From NCBI GenBank assembly GCA_910576205.1, contig CAJTHL010000003.1:62001-126000 (forward strand): a stretch of DNA of 64,000 bases, written 5' to 3'. The DNA is from Clostridia bacterium (GTDB lineage Bacteria; Bacillota; Clostridia; Lachnospirales; Lachnospiraceae). Each line of letters opens with the position of its first letter. Position 1 is the first letter of the stretch. Both the position numbers and the translations under genes were made by a program. This document shows, one piece after another, positions 51,672 through 61,600 of the stretch. The notes under the pieces are model-generated. The model had not been told where the DNA came from. It searched no databases and worked only from the letters and a program-made list of their open reading frames with translations.

Positions 51672-52661
51672 ATGCTGACTAAAAAACAGAATCTGCTGGA
51701 AACCATCCGGGGCGGACACCCGGACCGCTTTGTGAACCAATACGAAGCCTTTGATTTTGTGCTCAACGACGCCTTTGCGCTGAATTTTCCTGGGCCAAAG
51801 CCCGGAGAGATGGAGGTGAAGGTGGGCTGGGGCGTTACCAAGCAGTGGCCAAAAGGATTCCCCGGGGCGTTTCCCGTCCACGATGAGGCTCATATTGTGT
51901 GTAAGGATCTGGCTAACTGGAGGGATACGGTGAAAGCGCCGCCGGCGGTATACCCGGAAAAAGACTGGGAGCCGGCCATGGAGACAGCGGCCAGGATCGA
52001 CCGTACGGAGAAGTTTGTGACGGCCTTTGTGGCTCCCGGGGTATTTGAACAGTGTCATTATCTCCTGGAAATCCAGAACTGCCTGGTGGACTTCTATGAG
52101 GAGCCGGAGGCTATGCATGAGCTTATCGACTATATCACTGACTGGGAGGTGGAGTATGCCAAAGAGATCTGCAAATACATAAAACCGGACGCCCTGTTCC
52201 ACCACGACGACTGGGGCACCCAGATTTCCACCTTTATCTCCCCGGAAATGTTTGAGGAGTTCTATGTTCCCGCCTACAAGAAGATTTACGGGTGTTACCG
52301 GGAGAACGGCGTGGAGCTGATCGTGCATCATTCCGACTCCTACGCGGAGACCCTGGTGCCCCACATGATCGACATGGGCATCGATATCTGGCAGGGGGTT
52401 ATGACCACCAACAATATCCCGGAGATGATAAAGAAATACGGCGGAAAGATAAGCTTTATGGGGGGCATTGACAGCGCGTCCATCGATTATCCCGGCTGGA
52501 CCAGGGAGGTGGTGGCAAAGGAAGTGCGCCGGGCCTGTGAGGAGTACGGAAAACTCTACTTTATCCCGGGCGCATCCCAGGGACTTCCCATCAGCAACTT
52601 TGAAGGGGTTTATGAGGCTACCTCGGAGGAGATCGACAAGATGAGCAAAGAAATGTTCTAG
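51672..52661 (+). CDS. Uroporphyrinogen decarboxylase-fold protein 2
   Basis: URO-D superfamily protein of 329 residues, only distantly similar to that at 14139. It shares the pattern LFHHDDWGTQISTFISPEMF (about 176-195), while HTCGH is replaced by LIVHHSDSYAETLVPHMIDM. This branch is often annotated as a methyltransferase or O-demethylase component in anaerobes. Together with the OYE reductase and alcohol dehydrogenase it suggests the handling of a methoxylated or unsaturated aromatic compound; this is inference. GGAGGG precedes the ATG, and a strong terminator follows. Confidence 0.82.
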   Translation: MLTKKQNLLETIRGGHPDRFVNQYEAFDFVLNDAFALNFPGPKPGEMEVKVGWGVTKQWPKGFPGAFPVHDEAHIVCKDLANWRDTVKAPPAVYPEKDWEPAMETAARIDRTEKFVTAFVAPGVFEQCHYLLEIQNCLVDFYEEPEAMHELIDYITDWEVEYAKEICKYIKPDALFHHDDWGTQISTFISPEMFEEFYVPAYKKIYGCYRENGVELIVHHSDSYAETLVPHMIDMGIDIWQGVMTTNNIPEMIKKYGGKISFMGGIDSASIDYPGWTREVVAKEVRRACEEYGKLYFIPGASQGLPISNFEGVYEATSEEIDKMSKEMF

Positions 52662-52682
52662 AAAATCTTTGAGGGAATGACG

Positions 52683-52731
52683 AAACCTCCAGACCTGTGT
52701 AAGGATGCGCTTACGCGGTCTGGAGGTTTTT
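52683..52731 (+). terminator. Terminator after the second URO-D gene
   Basis: A 13-bp perfect stem (52683-52695 with 52717-52729), with a smaller GTAAG/CTTAC stem inside, and a T-run follow the stop by 21 nt. The T-run continues the right arm. Confidence 0.9.
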
Positions 52732-52775
52732 CTGACAGCAGGAGAAGCAATAATGCCACGTTAAAATAACCCTTT

Positions 52776-52931
52776 CTATGCGTTTCTATCAGCTTTCAGT
52801 TGTTTGACTTCCTCAAGAGAAAGTCCTAAAATATTAACGATTTCCTCTAAAGCATATTTGCCAGCCGCCAACATACGGAGCGCAACCTCTTTTAAAGATT
52901 CACTTCTCATATCTTCCATAATTTTACACAT
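52776..52931 (-). pseudogene. Remnant of an Rpn-like (transposase-related) protein
   Basis: A 51-residue ORF (MCKIMEDMRSESLKEVALRM at its start, then LEEIVNILGLSLEEVKQLKA) continues upstream in frame, without a start, to a TGA at 52974. From memory it matches the C-terminal end of Rpn/PD-(D/E)XK nuclease family proteins abundant in Lachnospiraceae. The large N-terminal nuclease part is missing. The region from 52980 to 53060 holds nothing I can recognise. Confidence 0.55.
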
Positions 52932-53067
52932 CTCGCTCACTTCTTTCGGATCCTCTTTTAGATACCGTGTCTGTCACTATCAATCCTCCCCTATGCCTTC
53001 CCTTCCGTTATCACTTTTTAACATCTGCTGTATGAGAAAAACTTTCCCGGACTATCCGGTTGGAGAG

Positions 53068-53096
53068 TGGACGAAAGGGGGATTTTTTCTTAAAAT
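53068..53096 (+). promoter_or_regulatory. Possible promoter of the LuxR gene
   Basis: TGGACG (53068-53073), 17 nt, TAAAAT (53091-53096), 42 nt before the TTG start. The -35 box is weak. Confidence 0.35.
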
Positions 53097-53137
53097 AAGA
53101 ATGGGTATCCTCAGTGTACACAGAAAGGGGCAGACAT

Positions 53138-55509
53138 TTGGATAAAGATTATATCGTGCCTGGGACAGCGTTTCGGAAATTACGGGCGGCAAAGAGCCTG
53201 GGGCAGACTGTATATATTTATGGAGCCACCGGCTATGGGAAGACGCGGCTTGTGAAGCAGTACCTGGCAGACCGGAGGTATGTGTATTTTTCCTGTGGGG
53301 AGGTGGGGACAGAGCTTCCTGTCCCGGCCGCCGTCAAGGAGGGGAAGAAGGGGCGGCTGATTGTAGTGGCGGATGATATGCACCTTCTGAAAAACGCGGA
53401 TAAACAGGGGGAGCTTCTTTCCCTTGCAGGAAGACCGGATATCTGGCTGATCCTCATTGGCAGGAGCCCTCTGCCCTCCTGGCTGATGCCGCCCTATGTA
53501 AACCGGGGATTTATCGTGATCCCGGAGGAGGACCTAAGCCTTGGAGAACGGGAGATCGCGTCGTATCTGGAGGGGCAGCAGGTGCCCGCCACTTCGGAGG
53601 AGCTGGCTTATCTTGCCAGAAAGAGCCAGGGAAACGCCTATATTATACGTCATACGGCTCTCCGTATGAAGGAGGGGATGCGGCCGGGACCGGAGATGAC
53701 CAGGGAGATCCAAAATGCCTTTGCCGATTATCTGGAAAATTATGTGCTGCCCCAGTGGGACAGCGATCTGCTGGAATTTCTCATGCAGATCAGCGTGGTG
53801 GAGGAGTTTGATCTGCCTCTGGCGGAAATGATCTCTGGCAACAGCCAGGCTCTGGGAATGGTGGAGCGGGCGCTGGAGGCGGGAAATTTCCTGTCTGTGA
53901 AAAACGGCGTCTACTGTCTGCGGTCAGTGCTTGTGGGGGCGCTTCGAAAGAGGGCGGTGAAGGTGTACGGGTCTGTGAAGATGGCGGATTACGCCTACAA
54001 TGCGGGTCTGTACTATGAGATGCACGACCAGATTGTCCCCGCCCTTGCCATGTTTGAGAGATGCGGCAGGACGGAGCGCATCCGGGAACTGCTGGTGCGA
54101 AATGCCAGGCTGAATCCCGGGAACGGCCACTATTTTGAGCTGCGCCGCTATTATCTCAGTCTCAAGGAGGAGGAGACGGAAGGCAGCCCTGTCCTTATGG
54201 CAGGCATGAGTATGCTCTGTTCCCTTCTGCTCCAGGAGGAGGACAGTGAGCGCTGGTATCGGAAGCTTGAGACTTATGAAATGTCCGCCAAGGGCGGACA
54301 GAAACGGGAGGCTCTGAGTCGCCTGGCGTATCTGGACATTGCCCTTCCCCACCGGGGGAGCACGGATACGATTCAGATCATGAAGCGGATGCCGGCTCTT
54401 CTCTTTGACAAGGGTATCGGGCTCCCGGAGTTTTCTGTCACTAGCAACATTCCCAGCACTATGAACGGCGGTAAGGATTTCTGCCACTGGAGCAGAGAGG
54501 ACCGGAAGCTGGCCGCCACCATTGGGATGCTTTTGGAGCGGGTGTTTGGCCGCTACGGTAAGGGGCTTGTGAAGGCGGCCCTTGGGGAGAGCCTCTATGA
54601 GAAGGGGGGCGGCGACTATGAGGTGTTGACGCTGCTGACCCGGGCCCGCATGGAGGCGGAGAGCGGCGGTGTGCCGGAGATCGCCTTTGCGGCTGTGGGG
54701 ATCCAGGTGCGGTTCCATGTCTTTCACGGGGAGCTCCAGACGGCCAGGTTGTTGCTCTCCTCTTTTGAGAAGGCTGTGCGGGAACAGGGAGCCTGCCAGC
54801 TCCTGCCAAATATCGCGGCCTTGAAATGCCGTCTGGACCTGGCGGGGGGGGGGGGAAAAAGGGCGTGGAGGACTGGATGAAGCTGGCGCCGGATGAGAAC
54901 AAGGACTTCTGTATCCTGGAGCGATACCAGTATCTCACAAAGGCGCGCTGTTATCTCTCTATGGGGGAGTTCGGGAAGGCCCTGGCGCTCCTTGAGAAGC
55001 TGCGCTATTACGCGGAGCGTTACCACCGCACGTATATTCATATGGAGGTGAAGCTCCTTGGGGCCATGGCGAAATATGCTGTGGGCGGAGAGTGGAGGGA
55101 GGATTTCCTGGCGGCTCTCAGGGAGGCCTGCAGTTACCGCTTTCTGCGGGTGATCAGTGAGGAAGGGGCGGCGGCCCAGAGGCTTTTTGAGGCCATTGGG
55201 AAGGGCGCTCTGGAGCGTGAGCTGCCGGATAAGGAATGGCGCGCCCGTATTCTGGAGGACACGGGAAAAATGGCGGTGCGCTATCCTCTGTATCTCAAGA
55301 GGCAGTTGATCAAGACGCCGGATTTCTGTGATACGGCCCTGGCGATCCTGCGCCTCCAGGCGGAGGGCAAGAGCGTGACCTGCATTGCCAGGGAGCTTTC
55401 CATGAAGGAGTCCACGGTGAAATACCACACCAGGGAAAATTACCGGAAGCTGGGCGTTTCCGGCAAGGCGGACGCCGTGCTGGCGGCTCGGGAGCTTGGG
55501 ATTTTATAG
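53138..55509 (+). pseudogene. LuxR/MalT-type regulator split by a G12 run
   Basis: Large regulator with an N-terminal NTPase domain (Walker A IYGATGYGKTRLVKQY, about 24-39; Walker B LIVVADDMH), helical repeats and a C-terminal LuxR helix-turn-helix (SVTCIARELSMKESTVKYHT). The reading frame breaks at 12 consecutive G (54844-54855): as written the product ends at 54880 after about 580 residues and lacks the DNA-binding domain. With 10 or 13 G it continues as GVEDWMKLAPDEN, the usual sequence of this family, to 55509. Start: TTG 53138, 7 nt after AAAGGGG; a GTG at 53114 is possible. It lies directly before a giant surface-protein gene. Confidence 0.85.
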
Positions 55510-55562
55510 AGTTTGCTGATTTTATTGAATTTACTGATTTTTCAGATTTTATAGATTTTACA
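55500..55562 (+). repeat. Seven degenerate 9-bp tandem units
   Basis: Units at 55500, 55509, 55518, 55527, 55536, 55545 and 55554 follow the consensus GATTTTA(T/C)A. They begin in the last codons of the LuxR gene and fill the gap before the surface-protein gene. A possible promoter (TTGAAT at 55525, TATAGA at 55550, 19-nt spacer) lies inside them. The palindrome GGAGAC-G-GTCTCC (55564-55576) follows. Confidence 0.75.
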
Positions 55563-55604
55563 GGGAGACGGTCTCCGTGGATTTGGAAAGGAATGGTTTG
55601 TATT

Positions 55605-58600
55605 ATGAGAGGATTTGGGAGACGGCTGCTGGCGGCGGCTCTTTCCCTGGCGGTGGGGGTTCTGGCGCTGGGAGAGGAGGTTTCCGTGCCTGTGCTGGCC
55701 GCTGATGGGAATGTGGAGGCGGAGCTCCATGCTTCCAGTGAGAATGTAAGGGTGGAGAGCAGCGCCGCCAGTGGGAATGTGGAGATGGATGCCGGGGTGT
55801 CCAGTGGAGATGTGAAGGCTGGTACTGGGGAGTCTGGTAGGACTGTGAAGACGGGTACTGGGGCGGTTAGCGGGACAGTGAAAACAGAGAGCAGTGACGC
55901 TGGTGGGACTGTGAAGGCAGATAAGGGGTCGTCCAGTGAGACTGTGAAGACAGATACCGGGGCCATCAGCGGGACTGCGGGGACAGATACCGGAGCTGCC
56001 AGCGGGACTACGGGAACAGATAGCGGAGCATCCAGTGGAAATACGGGGGCAGATACCGGAGCTGCCAGCGGAACTATAGGGACAGACAGCGAAGCGTCCA
56101 GCGTGACGGCGGACACAGAAAACAGCGCCGCCGGTGGGACTGCGGAGGCAGAGATTTCCGCGGTCAGCGGAATTATGGAGGCGGAGCTCTACGCCGCCAG
56201 CGGGAGTGTGAAGACCGATACCAGCGTGGCCAGCGTGACGGCTGATGGGACGACCACCTACTATGATGACATCTATGAGGCGTGGACGGCGGCCCAGGGA
56301 AAGACGGCAACGGTCTGGATCCTCCAGGATGTGACGCTGGGCAAATGGGGTGACCCCTTGAAAATAGAGGACGCGAATACAGATATCACCCTGGAGATGG
56401 CGGAGGGGTCTGGCATTCTGGACGGCCCCAAAAGGTACATAGAGGTGAACGCCGGAAGTCTTACCATGAAAAGCGGTAAGATCGTGAGCACCCAATATGG
56501 AGGCGTTGGCATCCAGGTGACGGGCGCATCCTTTCAGATGGATGGGGGATATATAGAAGTTCTCAATTTTGATTATACCTTGCGGAGTACCTATGGGGTT
56601 TATGCAGGAGAGGGCAGCAACAGCAATATTCATATTACTGGCGGAGAGATCCGCGCCACCTGCGCGCTTGGCATGAAAGACAGCACGGTCACCGTTACTG
56701 GCGGAGAGTTTATGGGGATTGGGAGGAACTTTTTTCCTGCCTCTGGCATAACGGCGAAAAACTGTGACGCAAGTATCAGCGGCGGCTCTTTCCGGGTCTG
56801 CCCATACGAAGACGGAACAGGGGTCGGCAATGCTATAGATGTGCTAGGCGGCAGCGTAAGAGTCAGCGGCGGCGTCTTCCGGGAGGAGACGGGAAGGGGG
56901 ATCTGTATTCACGCAAATGGGGACGGCTGCAGGCTGGAGCTTACGGGAGGGAGCTTTTACGGGGACAACTTTGTGTTGAGCGGACTGCCCATCCTGCCTA
57001 TGGAGTGGCCGGAGGAGGGCTATGCTTATTACAATCCGGAGGACGGAAGCACGGTTGTGCTTACGTCCAAGAATGTGGATGTGAAGGGGCCTCTTGCGGT
57101 GAGAAAATGTACGGCTCATATGTGGGAAGACTGGAGTGCCAACCGGGACGGCACCCACACCCGGGTCTGCAAAGCCTGCAGGACGGTGGAGACGGGGCCC
57201 CATACCTTTGACCAGGGCGGGCGCTGTACCACCTGTCAGTTGCAGGCGGTGGCAGCCGTCACGGTCTCCGGCAGTACAAAGTACCACTTCTTTATGGACA
57301 GCGCCTGGGAGGAGGCCCAGGGCCAGATTGCGACTGTAAAAATCTTACAGGACGTGGATCTGGAAACGGAGACTCTGGTGTTAACGGATTCGGACAGCCG
57401 GATCACCCTGGAGATGGCGGAGGGCGTCATGCTTCTTGGCAATACGGAAGGGGCGGGGGAGACGATCCGGGTGGAGGACGGTGCGCTTTCCCTTAAGAGC
57501 GGAACCGTGAAATTGCAGACGCTTAAATATTATCACAACCTTGATGACGCCTGCGCTATCCGGGTGAGGGGCGGCAGCGTGGAAGTCCTGGGCGGCTCCG
57601 CGGTTGTCTCTGGCTCTGTCAGCGGTGTGGGGAAAGCCTCCGGGATCAAGGTGGAGGACGGCAGCCTTTCTATCAAGGGTGGGGAGATCCTGGGAAGTTC
57701 TACCCTATCCTCCGGGGTGCATGTGGCCGGAGGCGTGGCAGAGATGTCCGGAGGGACCATTACAGCCAGCGCCCAGGGCATCTACGCAGCGGGGGGCGAC
57801 ACAACCATTTCCGGGGGAACGGTCTGCTCCACTCTGGGCGCGAATACCTTTCTCTCTGAGGATTACGGCGGCGTGTATGTGGAGGACGGTCATGTGGAGA
57901 TGAACGGCGGGGAGGTTCTGTCCGGCAGCACGGCCAGGTTTAACTACTGCCACGGCATTTTTTTTAAGGGCGGCACCATGGAGATCACGGATGGAAGCGT
58001 TACGGGCTCCCGGAACGGCATTCTTATCTCGCAGAATCCCACGACGGGAGGAACCCTGCTGATCCGCGGCGGAACGTTTACGGGTACCGGTGGCTACGGC
58101 CTGTATGCCGAATACGACACAGGCCAGACACGGCTTGCGGGAGGCACGTTTGCGGGTGCCCCCTACGGCGTTAGGAGCCCGGACAATAAATTGAAGGATC
58201 TTCTGGAGAAGGGGTATGTCTACTATACCTTGAAAGACGGGGAGCGGACCCTGGTGGAGAGGCTTTCCGGCAGCACTCTTGCGGGGACGATCCTGGTGGA
58301 TGAATGCGGAGAACATAAGTTTGGCAGCTGGATACCGGGGGAGGATGACGCCAGCGTTCACAGCAGTATCTGCTCTGCCTGCGGGTTTGTGAGAACAGAA
58401 GCCCATTCCTTTGTATACACGGATATTTCCGGCGATGATGAGACTGGGGGAGGCGAGGCCCATACGGGGGTCTGCCAGGCCTGCGGCTTTCAAATAGAGG
58501 AGCCCCATACCTTCAGCCCCTGGAGTTACGCAGGGGACACCTGCTTCCGGGAGTGCGCGGCTTGTAAGAGGAGGCACACCGCCGGGCTTACCCGCTCCCC

Positions 58601-61600
58601 GGAAGCTGTGGGATTTTCTTATGGGCCCGTGGACGCTCCGGCACTGTCTGTCCAGGTGACGGGCGCGGCGGCGGAGTTTGCGTGGAAAAAGCAGGGAGAG
58701 GAGGAAAAAATTTCCATTTCAGACACCTATCAGCTTCCGGCGGACCTGGCCGTGGGAAGCCATACTTATCACTGTGCCGTTACCCTGGAGGGGGACGTTT
58801 CCCCTGTCGTTACCCTGGAATACCGGGTCCAGGTGACGCCTGCCTCTCTGGAGGAGGCGGCGGTGGAGATAGGCGGGGGAGATCCCGTGTATTATGACGG
58901 AACTGCTAAGACGCCGGAGGTGGTGGTCACCAGAAACGGGCGGACGCTGACGGAGGGCGTGGACTACAGGGCGGTTTTCCAGGATCATACGGAGGCGGGG
59001 GAGGCCAGGCTTATTCTCACGGGGATGGGCAATTATACCAGTACCGTCACGGAGATCTTTTCCATCTTGTATTTCCCCACCACAGAGACAGCCGCCGCGC
59101 CGGAGGGGTGGCAGAAAAGCGCCCGCATCACGGCTCCGGCGGGATTTACCATCAGCTCTTCCCGGGAAGGCCCCTTTGGCGCTGATCTCGTCTACGATAC
59201 GGAGACGGGCCCGGACGGAGCGGTGGTGGGATATTTTCTGAGGCAGGAGGGAACCGGCTATATCACAGAGCAAAAATCTGTTTCCGGGGTGAAGGTGGAC
59301 GTTACACGGCCCTCTATGTCCGGCGCGGAGGAGGGGATCCGTATCACCGACCGGGATACCTGGTGGCAGAGGCTTCTCACCGCCCTTACCTTTGGATACT
59401 ATCAGCCCCAGCAGGCGGCCATTACGGCCAGCGATCACCCCTCCGGCGTGGAGAAGATTTATTATTATGTGGATGAAGCTCCAGGGGATACGCCCCTTAC
59501 CTCCGGGGAGCTGGACGCCCTGGGGGAAGGGGCCTGGAAGGGGCTGGGAAATCTGACGTCCGTTTCACAGGGGACTGTGACAAAGGTTTCCGGAAGCTTT
59601 GGTCTGACGGCAGAGGGCCGCTATGTGATCTATGCCGTGGCTGTGGACCGGGCGGGAAATAAGAGTCCTTACGTGAGCTCCGACGGCATCGTCATCGACA
59701 CCACCGCGCCCACGGTCACACTGGCTTCGCCTGCGGAAGGGGCCCTTTCGGACACCGGAGCGACGGTGGGCTTTCAGATGGATGAGGCTGGGACCGTGAC
59801 CTATGTGGTGTCGGACACGGAGCGGACGGATATGACCCCGGAGACGCTTTTAGGCGCCGGGGACAGGAGATCGCTTTCCGTCCCAGAGCCCCAGGCGGGG
59901 CAGGAGCAGGAGCTTCGCCTTACGGGACTTCGGGCCAACACCGCCTATTACGTCTATGCGGTGGGCATGGACCGGGCCGGAAATGTGGGAACTGTGGCGG
60001 CTGTCTCTTTTGTCACGGAGAAGACGGCCATAGCGGGAACTGTGACCATCACGGGAGAGCTGGTATTTGGGGAAACGCTCCGGGCGGATGTGAGGATCAC
60101 CACGCCGGATCCGGGGACTGTGACTTACCAGTGGTACCGCGTGGACAGCGACGGGCGGGAGACGCCGGTTCCGGATGCTGATTCCCTGGAATACACGCTG
60201 ACAGCGGAGGACATGGGCTTTTTCCTCCGGCTGAAGGCGCAGGCGGAAAACTGCTCCGGGAATCTTGCGCGCGTTACGGACAGGGCCGAAAAAGCGGAAG
60301 CTCCGGGGGATACCATGCCGGAAAACGGCCTGGTAAACGATTGGCTGGGAACGGATACTTTCACCTTTATGGGAAAGGAGGGCGTGGCCTACGAATACTG
60401 CATGGATGGGGGAAAGACCTGGAAAATTCTAGAAAATAGCGCGCTGGAAGAGGATCTCCAGAACCCGGGCAGAGTCACCGGAACCATAAAAGCAGGCAAC
60501 GCCGCCTTTGGCCCGGGAGAGATTCAAGTGCGGGCAAAGGAGACGGATACCCACAAGGCGGGAGAGCCGCTGAAAAATAAGGAGGCCTTCACCGTGAGCC
60601 TCACGGGGAGCGTAAGTCTCACAGGAACGTTGAAATACGGAGAGACGCTGACGGCGGAGGTTCGCGGGGCCCAGGAGGGAGCAGCTCTGGTCTACACCTT
60701 TTACTGGAGCGGCCAGACTGCCCCCATCCAGACAGGGAGCGCCAGCGCCTATACGCTGACGGCGGCGGATATCGGGAAAACGCTGACAGTGAAAGTGACG
60801 GCGGCGGGCTTTGTGGGAGCCCTGGAAGCGGACGCGGGCCCTGTGGAGAAGGCGGACGGTCGGGAACTGCCCGGCAGCGTCACCGGCAGAGCGAGCCACA
60901 GTGAGACGGTCTATACCTATACCGTCGCCGCCATACCCGGAGCCCGCTACCGCATGGACGACGGGCCCTGGCAGGATTCCCCCGTATTTGGGGATATTGT
61001 GCCCGGCACATCCCACACCTTCCACGCCGTAATGCCGGAGACGGACTGCTATAAGGAGGGAAATCCTAAGGATACGGGAACCATTGCGTTTCCAAAGCTG
61101 ACCCCGGCGGCTCCGGCTCTGACCTACGCCACAGAGACCGGGGCGGACGGCGGCATTTCCGTGGCCATCACGGAGATACCCGGGGCAGAGTACAGCTTCG
61201 ACGGCGGAGCCACCTGGAGCGATACGCCCCGGAGGGAGGGCTATACCGCGGCGGACACGGTGGAGCTTGCCATCCGTCTGAAAGGGACGTCCACCCATGA
61301 TCCATCCGGCCCGGCCACAGCATCCGTGAACCTGTCCAAGGCCTCCCAGGATGCTCCTGGCCCCTTCCGTCTGTCCTTTACGGCCAACGGGGAGACGGAC
61401 TACACCGTGACCATTCCCCCCACGGAGGGTTGTGAATACAGCTTTGACGGGAGAACCTGGTGGGACGGCAACCAGAAGACGGGCGTAATGCCGGAGGAGA
61501 TCGTAACCGGCTATAAGAGATTTAAGGAGACGGCGTCCCAGAACGCCAGCGGGGCCGTATCGTCTACGGAGATCATGCCGAGATTTACCGTAAAGACCCC

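Noticed and set aside
52804..53145. 113-residue plus-strand frame before the LuxR gene
   Set aside because: Its first part is antisense to the recognisable Rpn-like remnant, and it has no ribosome site.
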